Assembly: GCA_029866325.1 (NCBI GenBank)
Contig: JARWZO010000021.1
Location: 62,001 to 126,000, forward strand
Origin: Fluviicola sp.
Lineage (GTDB): Bacteria; Bacteroidota; Bacteroidia; Flavobacteriales_D; Crocinitomicaceae
Direction: 5' to 3'
Length of the DNA: 64,000 nucleotides
Shown here: one piece after another, positions 44,291 through 53,000 of the stretch
How positions within the stretch are numbered: position 1 is the stretch's first letter
Layout: every line of letters begins with the position of its first letter
Made by a program: the position numbers and the translations under genes
Notes under the pieces: generated by a model
Told to the model about the DNA's origin: nothing
What the model saw: the letters and a program-made list of their open reading frames with translations, nothing else
Databases searched by the model: none

Positions 44291-44953
44291 TCAGGTTACA
44301 TTGTTTTTTTGTTCCTCTTTTTTTAGAACCATCCAACAACCGACGGCTATTATTGCTCCAGCAATTGGTGCTGTAATATACACCCAAATGTGTTCCAAAT
44401 GCCCTGATACAAATGCCGGAGAAATGGAACGAATAGGATTCATTGAAGCTCCGCATATCGGACCTGCAAACATGGCCTCTAAGAGCACTACTCCACCAAT
44501 GGCGACTCCTGCAAACATTCCTTGTTCTTTGCTTCCTTTTGCCACATGAAGAATAACGAACATGAGAATAAAGGTCAATATCAGTTCCAACACAAAGGAT
44601 TGCATTGGTGAACCGGCGGGAAGGGTTGCGCCCAACTTGTCGTTTAAGGGGAACAGGAATTTGAGAACAAAACTGGCTAAAAACGCTCCAGTGGCTTGAC
44701 TAAAAATATAAGGTAAAACGTTTCTAAGAGGAAATGAACCCGAAACCCAAAATGCTATGGTAACAGCCGGATTTAGATGCGCTCCCGAAATGTCCCCAAC
44801 GGTATAAATCATTGCTGAAACAATTAAACCGAATGTAATTGCAACACCAACATGTGTAATTACGCCATGCGATTCTTGATTGATAATGATGGCGCCTGTT
44901 CCGCAAAAAACCAATGCAAACGTTCCTATAATTTCGGCTAAATATTTTTTCAT
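44291..44953 (-). CDS. aquaporin / aquaglyceroporin of the arsenic operon
   Basis: This 220-residue MIP-family channel has six membrane helices and the two half-helix loops: canonical NPA at 61-63 (GAHLNPAVTIAF) and a variant NPI at 172-174 (GASMNPIRSISP), followed by the selectivity Arg175. In an arsenate reductase operon such channels (compare AqpS of Sinorhizobium) let arsenite, As(OH)3, flow out down its gradient. It overlaps the DUF2490 gene by 4 bases (ATGA), so translation is coupled. No energy-driven arsenite pump is present. Confidence 0.88.
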   Translation of the reverse strand: MKKYLAEIIGTFALVFCGTGAIIINQESHGVITHVGVAITFGLIVSAMIYTVGDISGAHLNPAVTIAFWVSGSFPLRNVLPYIFSQATGAFLASFVLKFLFPLNDKLGATLPAGSPMQSFVLELILTFILMFVILHVAKGSKEQGMFAGVAIGGVVLLEAMFAGPICGASMNPIRSISPAFVSGHLEHIWVYITAPIAGAIIAVGCWMVLKKEEQKNNVT

Positions 44954-45681
44954 GGGGTTGTTTTTGTCTTTCGGAAATCAATATGATTAATCCAAGTGAA
45001 TTGTAAATAGTATTGATTGAACCAGTTTTTGTTTCCAATATTCCATGTTACATACAATAGACCTGCCTCAATTTTATTGCGCTCGTTTATTTTTCTTCCC
45101 AAAGCTGCATAGAACCAATTCTCGCCATAAACGGGACTTGCATCTTTGAAAGTATTGAAGAATACTTCTTCATACGCTGTGAAATACAGCTTTTCATTAA
45201 TCGGTGTTTCGAAGCCTAATTGATACCTAACACGATGGGTAAACGGATAAGTATTGGTTGCTCGATTTTGAATAAACCGTCCATCAAAACGAAGTCGATG
45301 TGAGAGGGTAAATTTGGTAAAACTGTTTTTTAACTTGGCTTGCAAATAGAACCTATTTTCATTGACATAATTACTAGAGAGGACGTTTGTTCTTTGATAT
45401 ACATAACTTCCCGTAAACGAAAGGTTTTCCGATTGTTTGTAGGTTAACGCCTGTTCAGCATAGATTTGATGAAAGTAAGCATCTTTTGACGTGGTAGAAG
45501 TATTAAAGTTCACCAAAGGAAACGAACCGAAATAGTACAACCCATAATCCAATTTCGTGGTCAATGTTCCTGAATGGTCTACTGTTGGGAAAACACCTCC
45601 AACGTCAATATTTTGAGCGTTCGAAGGATTAACAGCTAAACAAATAATACAGGAAATCCCGAATGTTCTAACGAAATTCAT
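44950..45681 (-). CDS. DUF2490 outer-membrane beta-barrel protein
   Basis: This 243-residue protein has a signal peptide (MNFVRTFGISCIICLAVNPS, then NAQ) and an alternating beta-strand pattern rich in Tyr, Phe and Trp through to its end (NWFNQYYLQFTWINHIDF), typical of DUF2490 barrels. It probably forms a small outer-membrane pore or surface barrel. Embedded in the arsenic operon, between the reductase and the aquaporin, it could provide outer-membrane passage for arsenite, which is inference. The start is ATG 45681, a few bases after the reductase stop. Confidence 0.8.
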   Translation of the reverse strand: MNFVRTFGISCIICLAVNPSNAQNIDVGGVFPTVDHSGTLTTKLDYGLYYFGSFPLVNFNTSTTSKDAYFHQIYAEQALTYKQSENLSFTGSYVYQRTNVLSSNYVNENRFYLQAKLKNSFTKFTLSHRLRFDGRFIQNRATNTYPFTHRVRYQLGFETPINEKLYFTAYEEVFFNTFKDASPVYGENWFYAALGRKINERNKIEAGLLYVTWNIGNKNWFNQYYLQFTWINHIDFRKTKTTP

Positions 45682-45683
45682 CT

Positions 45684-46652
45684 TTAAACCTTAGAAAATA
45701 CGTACAATGTTTCCAGTGCAATTTGTCTGCATCGCTCATCGTATTTTTCATCCTGTAATGGCGTGTTATCAAATTCCTTGGGATCGTCATAGGTTGTGCT
45801 TACCCGAATCTCAACTCCCGAAATGAATGGACAATTTTCGTCAGCATCACTACAGGTCATAATAGCCGCAAATTCTGAACTTGGATTTTGTGGATCATCA
45901 TACACTTTTGAAAAACAAACACTTGGTTCATACCCGTCATTATGATAAACATGGTAAATCGGATTCGCTGTAGTTGTGGTTCTCTGAATATTGAAGCCCA
46001 GTCGTTGCAACGCGCTTATAGCATTGATGTTGAACGCCGTTACTTGTGTACCTCCGGAAAAAGTATTCACATTGTTGATTCCATAATAATCGGAAGCTAC
46101 TTTTGCCCAAATTTGTCCTAAATGACTTCTGCGCGAATTATGGGTACAGATATAAACCAAATTAACAGGCTTGTTTTGTTCTTGTTTTGTGCGTATGTAA
46201 GCCGAAATTCTATCTAAAATGGCTTTACGTTCGCTAGAAATTGTGTCGAATTGCTTCACCAATTCATGTGCGTAGTTGTTGATATTCGCATTCATTTGAA
46301 TGATCGTTTTTTTGTGTTCAGGAAATCTATTTTGATTGAGCAAATCAAACCAATCATCAAACTGTTGTTTGAATAGATCTAGTTGCTCGTAGTTGACCTT
46401 ATACTGAAGGTGTTGACTCGACTTTAAATTGCCGGTTATGAAATTGTATTTTTTCAGAAGCGTAAGATTGTTCCTCACCGTTGCATCATGTAAGCCATTT
46501 ACTTCAACAATATGGTTTAATCCCGCTTCGCCCGATTGAGCTACTTCTTGCATTATTTTTAGGCGTGTAAACTGCGAGAACAACGAAAAGTACCTAGACA
46601 ACTCTTGCTGTCTAAGTACCATCTTATTTTCATTCCTATTATCGAAGAACAT
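45684..46652 (-). CDS. HTH/ArsR-type plus arsenate-reductase-like fusion
   Basis: This 322-residue protein has two parts. Residues about 15-90 are a winged helix of the ArsR type (YFSLFSQFTRLKIMQEVAQS, LHDATVRNNLTLLKKYNFIT). From about 160 on is a low-molecular-weight-phosphatase fold: the P-loop CTHNSRRS with Cys169 and Arg175, the block MTCSDADENCPFI with Cys residues that can form the redox disulphide, and DDPKEFD with the general-acid Asp. This is a thioredoxin-coupled arsenate reductase pattern. The fusion suggests that the reductase senses or binds DNA as well. A start at ATG 46622 is a possible alternative. Confidence 0.85.
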   Translation of the reverse strand: MFFDNRNENKMVLRQQELSRYFSLFSQFTRLKIMQEVAQSGEAGLNHIVEVNGLHDATVRNNLTLLKKYNFITGNLKSSQHLQYKVNYEQLDLFKQQFDDWFDLLNQNRFPEHKKTIIQMNANINNYAHELVKQFDTISSERKAILDRISAYIRTKQEQNKPVNLVYICTHNSRRSHLGQIWAKVASDYYGINNVNTFSGGTQVTAFNINAISALQRLGFNIQRTTTTANPIYHVYHNDGYEPSVCFSKVYDDPQNPSSEFAAIMTCSDADENCPFISGVEIRVSTTYDDPKEFDNTPLQDEKYDERCRQIALETLYVFSKV

Positions 46653-46658
46653 ATACCA

Positions 46659-47132
46659 TTAATTGCAACAACCACTCCCCGGAGCGCATGAATTGGCACT
46701 TCCACTCAGTTCAGTAAGTTGTACTTTCATCTTTTCAGCAGGGATTCCACAAGAATCAGACGCCAAACAAGCAGTTGTTTTAGCCATCAACACAAAATGA
46801 GTTCCGTTGAATGCAAGGTCATATTTCCCAATCGTATCACTCTGGTATTCTACCTCAATTTCGTTATCCTCAATACCTAACTTCTCTTCTGAAAGTTTGA
46901 TAATATTCAACAGTTTTGCCGGTTTTAAGCGATGATCAACATCGTTCGCATTCCACAATTGGAAATTGACTACTTGTTCTTTACGAATTGTACCACCGCA
47001 ATCAATGAAGTGTTTTTGAATGCTCCCTACTTCGGTAACATGGAAATGCTCCGGAACAAATGACCCGTCCGGGGTTTGAAACGCTACATTTTCAAGCGTC
47101 GGCAAAATTGCTTTAATTTCTGAAAGTTTCAT
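46659..47132 (-). CDS. DUF6428 family protein
   Basis: This 157-residue protein matches the DUF6428 family found in Bacteroidota arsenic operons: MKLSEIKAILPTLENVAFQT, FHVTEVGSIQKHFIDCGGTI and LKPAKLLNIIKLSEEKLGIE. It ends in a Cys-rich tail (SANSCAPGSGCCN) with further cysteines at CLASDSCG, which could bind arsenite or a soft metal. The function is unknown; metal chaperoning is a reasonable inference. The gene lies 6 bases before the reductase gene and 47 bases after arsR. Confidence 0.85.
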   Translation of the reverse strand: MKLSEIKAILPTLENVAFQTPDGSFVPEHFHVTEVGSIQKHFIDCGGTIRKEQVVNFQLWNANDVDHRLKPAKLLNIIKLSEEKLGIEDNEIEVEYQSDTIGKYDLAFNGTHFVLMAKTTACLASDSCGIPAEKMKVQLTELSGSANSCAPGSGCCN

Positions 47133-47179
47133 GATTTTCTTTTTTAGATCCTCCGCAACCGCGAAGAACGATTTTTAAT

Positions 47180-47512
47180 TTAACAACACGATTTTTCTTT
47201 ATTCTCCAATTGAAGAGTGGTTTTCGCTAAGTAGTTTTGTAATTCTGCAATTGCATCTTTATCTACGCAATAACAAATGGCAGTTCCTTCAATACTTCCT
47301 TTAATAAGTCCTGCATTTTTCAATTCTTTTAAATGCTGTGATACTGTAGGCTGCGCCAATGGCAACACATTCACAATATCTCCGCAAATACACGAATCAA
47401 CAGAAATCAAATGTTCCATGATGGCAATTCGCGCCGGATGTCCCAAGGCCTTCATCCTATTCGCAAGTCTGTTTTGTTCCTCTGAAAAATGATCTGTTTT
47501 AGTTGCGCCCAT
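47180..47512 (-). CDS. arsR: ArsR family metalloregulator
   Basis: The start chosen is ATG 47512 (MGATKTDHFSEEQNRLANRM). The product is about 110 residues with a winged helix, arsenic-binding Cys41 and Cys43 in SCICGD at the start of the DNA-binding region (as in ArsR CVC-type sites), recognition helix QPTVSQHLKELKNAGLI and further cysteines (Cys80, Cys82, and a final CC). It should bind As(III) and release the operon promoter. A perfect palindrome ATATTGCAATAT at 47531-47542 lies 19 bases upstream. Confidence 0.92.
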   Translation of the reverse strand: MGATKTDHFSEEQNRLANRMKALGHPARIAIMEHLISVDSCICGDIVNVLPLAQPTVSQHLKELKNAGLIKGSIEGTAICYCVDKDAIAELQNYLAKTTLQLENKEKSCC

Positions 47513-47530
47513 GTCTATCGTAAAATAACT

Positions 47531-47542
47531 ATATTGCAATAT
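47531..47542. promoter_or_regulatory. candidate ArsR operator (ATATTGCAATAT)
   Basis: A perfect 12-bp palindrome lies 19 bases upstream of the arsR start, on the likely promoter of the operon. Binding by the product of 47180-47512 is inferred from position and symmetry. Confidence 0.55.
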
Positions 47543-47662
47543 TACGATAAATATATTTACAATGTGATTTTTGGTGAGAAAAAATTCTTTTTTTTCTAAA
47601 TATAGGATTTTAAAGGCCGATACCGGGTCAGATTGAGTGGCATGCCATCTTTGACCGTTCTT

Positions 47663-48355
47663 TCATCGAATCTTCTTGGTTTCTGTGATATGTTGATCGA
47701 ACAAAAAGTCGCCGTTCGCGAGATCGATGACAGCGAGCGCTATTCCGTAATTAACGAACCCTTTTGAATACATCAAGATGACATGGTTGGGGAAAGAAGT
47801 TTTATAAATCCGGAATTCATGCTCGGCCCAACCTTTGAAAACGTGACGCCGCATGTTTATTCCATTGCGATAGATTTCCAGACTGACTTTTGAAAGCCCC
47901 ATTTCGTTTTCACGGAGTTTCGTTACAACAAACGCGTTACTAGGAATCTTTTCAATCACCTCGGTATCGGTAGCATTTACATCACGATAAATGACTTTTA
48001 TTTCTGAACGTAGGTGCTTGTCGGGCGCCAACTTCAGCGTTCTTCCCATTTTTCCGGAGAGCGTCTGCAAACTTCGCTCAACAAACGGACTTTCAATGTC
48101 AATCCCTTTTCCCTCTTGATGGGCACCTGCTGTGAATTGATAACTGGAAAAGTCGAAAACGTAGTGCCGGTAAATTTCAAAACTCGGAGAATCGTCGGGC
48201 ATATAAATGCTGTGACCGAAAATATGGAAAAGGTTCATATCGCTATCAGCAACCACCATATCGATCGCCTGGATTTTTGTCCTCCCTTTGAAAATATACA
48301 GAAAAGTTAATCCTATGACCAAGATAGTGCATCCAACGATTATGAATATAAGCAT
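47663..48355 (-). CDS. hypothetical membrane-anchored protein
   Basis: This 230-residue protein begins with a single membrane helix (MLIFIIVGCTILVIGLTFLY) followed by a soluble domain with IDMVVADSDMNLFHIFGHSI and YVFDFSSYQFTAGAHQEGKG. A C-terminal part is beta-rich (FRIYKTSFPNHVILMYSKGF). No family is recognised. It stands alone, downstream of the arsenic operon promoter region and transcribed on the same strand, with 123 bases to the palindrome. No link to arsenic is supported. Confidence 0.6.
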   Translation of the reverse strand: MLIFIIVGCTILVIGLTFLYIFKGRTKIQAIDMVVADSDMNLFHIFGHSIYMPDDSPSFEIYRHYVFDFSSYQFTAGAHQEGKGIDIESPFVERSLQTLSGKMGRTLKLAPDKHLRSEIKVIYRDVNATDTEVIEKIPSNAFVVTKLRENEMGLSKVSLEIYRNGINMRRHVFKGWAEHEFRIYKTSFPNHVILMYSKGFVNYGIALAVIDLANGDFLFDQHITETKKIR

Positions 48356-48514
48356 GTGTAATAAGTTGAGCTAAAAATAGCTGAATTTATCGGGGAGCCA
48401 AATTTTAACGGCCACAAGGTTGGGAGAAAGTTTTACAATTGGAAATGATTGAAAATTCTGAAGTTCAAACGAAATTCAACGTATAACGTTTTGCTTATTT
48501 AATGATATACAATT

Positions 48515-48967
48515 TTAAATAAGTTCAATAAATTCTTGCTGATAATCAAGTAAAAGACCTAATTGTAAAGCGTATAACGAGGGATTAATTTGATAAAATT
48601 TCTCATCACATTGATCAAAATGATCCTCCAATGCCATTTCTATATATGATTCTTTGTCAACAATCTGCGAAAAGTCAAGTTCACTATAGATCAATTTCGC
48701 ATCTTCTAAGAGTTTTATAAACTCATTATGATAGACAAATTTTAAAGCTTTGATGGTTAACTCCAACTCTTCGATTCCTCGGTTAAGTAAAAATTGCATA
48801 TGTCCACCATTCATTACTTCATTTTCGTACCAAAACAATGCTTTCCCTACTTGTTGTATTTCAGTTAAATCCTCATATTCTTCCATACAAACAAGGTCTA
48901 CATAAGCATTCCAAACAAGTCCTCTTTCTTTCCCAATTAGTTCTTTCGAAATTTTTCTCTTTATCAT
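48515..48967 (-). CDS. DUF4375/DMP19-like protein
   Basis: This 150-residue protein has the DMP19/DUF4375 core: ALFWYENEVMNGGHMQFLLN, resembling the conserved E-x-NGG-x-x-QF motif, with helical flanks (GKALFWYENEV, IKALKFVYHNEFIKLLEDAK). DMP19 is a DNA mimic in Neisseria; in other bacteria members are of unknown role. It has no signal peptide and is acidic, which fits a nucleic-acid-mimic or protein-binding role. Single gene on the minus strand. Confidence 0.75.
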   Translation of the reverse strand: MIKRKISKELIGKERGLVWNAYVDLVCMEEYEDLTEIQQVGKALFWYENEVMNGGHMQFLLNRGIEELELTIKALKFVYHNEFIKLLEDAKLIYSELDFSQIVDKESYIEMALEDHFDQCDEKFYQINPSLYALQLGLLLDYQQEFIELI

Positions 48968-49118
48968 GAAATTTAGGTTTTACTGTTCTGCTAAATATTA
49001 TGAACGAATATAGTTGATTTACTACGATTCTCATCATTCTCACTCTCTGCTCTCGCTCTGAAAAAGAAAAGCATCTGAGACGATTTTGGAAAGAATGAGA
49101 AACAGAACGAGAATGATG

Positions 49119-49158
49119 AAAAAAGAAAAGCATCACTTTCGCGATGCTTTTCTTTTTG
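49119..49158 (-). terminator. bidirectional terminator hairpin with GAAA-type loop
   Basis: AAAAGCATC (49126-49134) pairs with GATGCTTTT (49143-49151). On the minus strand the closing loop is a GAAA tetraloop on a C-G pair, and T-runs follow on both sides. Confidence 0.75.
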
Positions 49159-49160
49159 TT

Positions 49161-49178
49161 GTGACCTCGTTAGGATTC
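49161..49178 (-). pseudogene. tRNA-Arg 3' end remnant
   Basis: The 18 bases 49161-49178 are identical to 49327-49344 of the functional tRNA (the acceptor and T-stem end, CGAGGTC and TTAGGATTC on the plus strand). The rest of the tRNA is absent, so this is a broken copy, with its own terminator hairpin next to it. Confidence 0.8.
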
Positions 49179-49289
49179 CAGATCCTCTCGTTATGGACAT
49201 AACAAGCATAGAAACCCTAGCCTTGCTCCGCAAGGCTGTGTTTTTTGTTTCCAATTGCTTACACCAATAAATTGGTGACACACTTGAAA

Positions 49290-49320
49290 ACAAAAAACCC
49301 TGACGTAAACGTCAGGGTTT
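49290..49320 (-). terminator. tRNA-Arg terminator
   Basis: AAACCCTGACG (49295-49305) pairs perfectly with CGTCAGGGTTT (49310-49320) around a TAAA loop. On the minus strand the stem is followed by TTT and it begins about 7 bases after the tRNA 3' end. Confidence 0.85.
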
Positions 49321-49327
49321 CTTTTTG

Positions 49328-49401
49328 TGACCTCGTTAGGATTCAAACCTAAAACCTCCACAGCCGTAATGTGGTGCTCTATTCAGTTGAGCTACGAAGC
49401 C
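49328..49401 (-). tRNA. tRNA-Arg (anticodon ACG)
   Basis: The minus strand folds as a full cloverleaf of 74 bases: acceptor GGCTTCG/CGAGGTC (two wobbles) with discriminator A, D-arm GCTC/GAGC, anticodon stem CCACA/TGTGG around loop TTACGGC giving anticodon ACG (Arg, A34 to be deaminated to inosine), a 5-base variable region and T-stem TTAGG/CCTAA with loop TTTGAAT. The CCA end is not encoded. It is followed by a terminator and preceded upstream by two 83-bp degenerate units. Confidence 0.95.
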
Positions 49402-49566
49402 AATTATCTTTGTTCCTTTCGGAATCTTCTCTATGTCAATCCGACTTGTGGTGCTTCCGCCGCGGCGGATTGAGCTACGAAGCCAATTATTTTTGTTCCT
49501 TTCGGAATCTTCTCTATGTGCATACGGCTTGTGGTGCTTCCGCCGCGGCGGATTGAGCTACGAAGC
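49401..49566 (-). repeat. two 83-bp tandem units derived from the tRNA-Arg 5' end
   Basis: Unit 1 is 49401-49483 and unit 2 is 49484-49566, with exact 83-base period. On the minus strand each begins with the tRNA 5' part (GGCTTCGTAGCTCAA), then replaces the D-arm by a GC palindrome (TCCGCCGCGGCGGA). It then reads AGCACCACA and ends in a unit-specific segment and a TTCCGAAAGGAA hairpin. The D-stem 3' strand and anticodon arm are missing, so neither can fold as a tRNA. The units differ mainly in 7-8 bases after the AGCACCACA block. Confidence 0.9.
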
Positions 49567-49645
49567 CAATTTCAACATCAACTTATCGCTGAATGCGGGC
49601 ACAAAGATAGCTGCTTTTTTCGTTTCTGCAAGCTATTTTTAAAAA

Positions 49646-49915
49646 TTATTCAATCTCTGCGCTGATTCCTCTGTCTAACAAAGCAGTACACATTGGTTCC
49701 AATTTTTCGTACTCACCACGCTTCACCTGACATTTGCCATTGAAGTGAATAATATAAGTACACTGTTCCGCTTGCTCTACTTCGTGTTTGCATACTTTGA
49801 TCAACGATTCGATCACATGATCAAAGGTGTTAACATCATCATTGTACACAATCAAATCGCGCTGATCTACGAGTAATTCTACTGTTTCTTGTTCTGTTTC
49901 AACTGCCGTATTCAT
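49646..49915 (-). CDS. clpS: ATP-dependent Clp protease adaptor ClpS
   Basis: This 89-residue protein has the ClpS core: LIVYNDDVNTFDHVIESLIK (the NDD/N-terminal-degron pocket motif), HEVEQAEQCTYIIHFNGKC and LEPMCTALLDRGISAEIE. It delivers N-degron substrates to ClpAP/ClpCP. The N-terminal extension before the core (about 22 residues, Glu-rich) is short, as in other Bacteroidota. It lies 118 bases downstream of the giant gene, with a GTGTTCC/GGAACAC hairpin (49933-49956) in the gap. Confidence 0.95.
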   Translation of the reverse strand: MNTAVETEQETVELLVDQRDLIVYNDDVNTFDHVIESLIKVCKHEVEQAEQCTYIIHFNGKCQVKRGEYEKLEPMCTALLDRGISAEIE

Positions 49916-50033
49916 GTCTTTTTCTTTTCACAGTGTTCCGCTTCAAACGGGAACACTAAGTTACAAACTTCTACTCTTTTCACATGCCTTTTTTAACAAA
50001 AAAAGACACTAAAAGGGTGAATCATTGATTGCT

Positions 50034-53000
50034 TTAGAGTTGCGCTTCTACTTCTAGCTCCACCTTGCTGGCTCCGAATTGCTGCAAGGTTTGCATCAAG
50101 GTTTCCTGTTCTGATGCCGGAACACCTTCAAATGAGAGTATAAAGCCATTTTCAGTTGCCGTCCCGTTATGCGGTTGCGTGATGCGCAATAACCAATCTG
50201 CAGCAGCTCCTGTCATTTCCAACGATTCCCATTCTGCTACAATTGTAGAGCGTTTCAGTTCAAACGGAAGGGCATTTTGTGTTGTTTGCACCGTATCCAT
50301 TTCTTGCTGTAATGCTTGAAGTTGCGCAATTGCTTCGCTGTTCAGGTATTCAACCGATTTGATGCGCTTGTCGGAAGGATCGAAGTAAAAACTACCGTAG
50401 TTGTTCAGTCGACTCACTTCAGCACGCGGATACTCATCGTAACGTTCCTTGGAAACAAATTGTACCAACGGCTCTTGTACCGTTTTTACAGGTGGTTGAG
50501 ACGCTACATAGTCTTTGGCTGCTTCAATTGCATTGGCGGGAACGATAGTTGTATTCGGTTCCAAAATAGCTGTTCCCTGCTCTGCTAAAATGCGTTTGGC
50601 TTCGTCAATGGTAATGCGCTCACCCTGGAAATACGCGGTAATAAAAGCATCTGTAATGCCACGTTCAATGGCTTCTGCGCGCTTCGGACGTGCTTCTTCC
50701 ACACTGTGGAACATTCCTGATGAATACCGAATTTGACCGTTTTCCAATCGTTTGGTCACCAACGGATCAATGTTTTTTACTTGCGATGCCGGCACCGGAC
50801 GATTGTAAACTCCCACCTGAACCGTAAAGTACAATCCTTTGTGTTCTTCCGCCGCTTCAGCAACCACGGCTCCCGGTGCTTTGTTATAATCGGAAGGTTT
50901 GATTTGTGGTTGCAAACGGGCTTGCGAATCTGCCGGAAGTTGTGCCAAGGTATTTTCCGCAATTTCCATCAAAAGCGAATCTTGGTTTTTCGGAATGCAC
51001 AAGCCCAAATCTTCCAAACGGCGCGCTTCTGCCAAAGTAATGCGTTCACCGTCGCAATAAGCCACCACAAACGCATCTGAATAACCCAACGCACGGATAT
51101 CTCGCTGAGCATCGGCCACTTTGTTTCTATTTCCGAAATAACCTGCTAGATAGCGCGTAATACCGTTATTCAGTTTTTCTCCTGTTACAGGCGTAAATTC
51201 TTTGAACAAATCTTCAGGAATCGGTTTGGCAAAGGCTCCGACCTGAACACGGTACACCAATCCTGACGGCGCTTTCGTACCAACAGGAAGTACCTTTTCG
51301 CTACGCACTTCAGCCGGATTAGCTACTAGTTCAAATCCGTCACCTAAGGTTGCTGCAATGGTAGAGGCTGCTCCCGGAGTTTGTTTCACCGGAATCACTT
51401 CACGTGCTAATAAGTTGCGCACTTGTTCCAGATTTTCGGTTGCGTTTACTGCGGTTTCCAATCCACGTTCCTGTTGGTCCAATTCGATGCGAAGCGTTAT
51501 TTCTGTTGCCGAAAGATTGCGCAATTGGTCAATCAACGACTGAGATTCTTCAGGAGAAGCTCCCGCTAATTGTTCACGAACAGCTTCTTTTTCACGTACC
51601 ACGGTTTCCAATTCATACTTGGTTTCTTGTGTTTCGTTGTATTGCTGCAATAATGCCGGATAAGCAGGCGATGCTGCCAGTTTTACTTCTTCTTCGTAAG
51701 TCAACGGAGCTTGCAACCCTTGTTTCACAGGACTCTCAGCTACTTTTTCTTGGTCTAACTTCGTCAACATTTCGTCAATGGTAGCAACGGCAGTTTCCAA
51801 TGCATTGAGTTGAATCTGTGCTGCTTTTACTTCTTCGGTTTTCTTCGGATCGTTTTTACCGGCAGCAATCACGGCTTCCAGCTGACCGATTTCAATAGAA
51901 AAGCGACGACGTTGTGTTTTCAATTCTTCCGGAGAAGCTGTAACCAATTGTTCCTGATCATAAATAGCTTTGTTCTCCAAATAATCATTGGTTGTTTTAA
52001 CCAATACCGTAGCCTGCTCTTCTTGTTGTAATTGTTGTTCCAACTCGCGTTTGGTCGGTTTGGAAGAAGTAGGTTCCGTTAAATCGGTTGAGCGCTGTTT
52101 TACAGCCGTCACTAACGGATCCGTGCCCGATTGCTGATCCAACTGAGTGGTTTCTGCCTGACGTTCGGTTTTTGCCGCAGCAACATTCTCTTGTAACACA
52201 ATCGTTTCTTGCACACCCTTTTTCGTTTGAATAGCTGCCAATTCTTTTTCAGTGGCACGCTGTTCTTGCGGCGTCAGGTTTCCTTGTGTTAACCGTCCCT
52301 GTAATTCACTTTCAGCCGCTGTGAGTTGCGTTAATTCCTGTTGCGCTTCGGAGGCGTTCGGATTACTTGCAATTTCCGTAAACGATTCCATTTCGTCTAA
52401 ATCCACCTCTACCACTCCTATGCGCTTGCGTACAGCTTTCAGCTGGTCGTTTTTAGCTTTTACTGCTTCCTCATCAACCGGATCATTTCCACGCAAGGTT
52501 TCAATCTGCTCGGTTAATGCATTTTCGTATTCGTGCAATTCGGTTAGTATGCGCTTGGCTTCATCTATAGACGCGGGTTTTGTGTTCATCACAAATTCGT
52601 TGTCGTCACCCAGTTCTTCGGCGATACGATCTGCCACTGCAGGATCTTCTACTACAGCTTCGTTCAAGGTTTGTTGCAGATTCACCGAACGTTCCATCAA
52701 ACCGGTAATGATTTTGTTTTCTGCTGCCAACTTCGGATCAAATCCTTTCTCCAGTTTTTTGATATTGGTATTGAGTCGTTTGATCAATTTATCTTGCAAG
52801 GTTTTCTCTTGCTGCGTGAACTTGGCTATTTCTTCTTCGGTATAATTCTCGCGATTGGCAAGATTAGGAGCTTGGTATTTAGGGTCAAGCTGCGCAATGA
52901 ATTGTTCGGGCTCAATCGCTGCTTTCTCAATGGCAATCAACTCTTCCTCGCTTTCGCTCACTTTTGCTTCCTGAATAATTTCAGCAGCCTTGAGATCGTC

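Larger units (their letters stand above)
48968..49327. other. intergenic region with tRNA remnant, hairpins and terminators
   Basis: This 360-base stretch contains no protein gene. It holds an inverted repeat pair (TCATCATTCTC 49031-49041 / GAGAATGATGA 49109-49119), a bidirectional terminator hairpin (49119-49151), a partial tRNA-3' copy (49161-49178), a GCCTTGC/GCAAGGC hairpin around 49230 and the tRNA terminator near 49295-49320. Confidence 0.7.

Noticed and set aside
49401-49566. CRISPR-like repeats
   Set aside because: The units are directly contiguous 83-bp tandem copies related to the tRNA, with no spacer diversity.
49371-49642. Two overlapping plus-strand reading frames of 61-69 codons
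   Set aside because: They are translations of the tRNA and its tandem repeat units and lack ribosome-binding sites.
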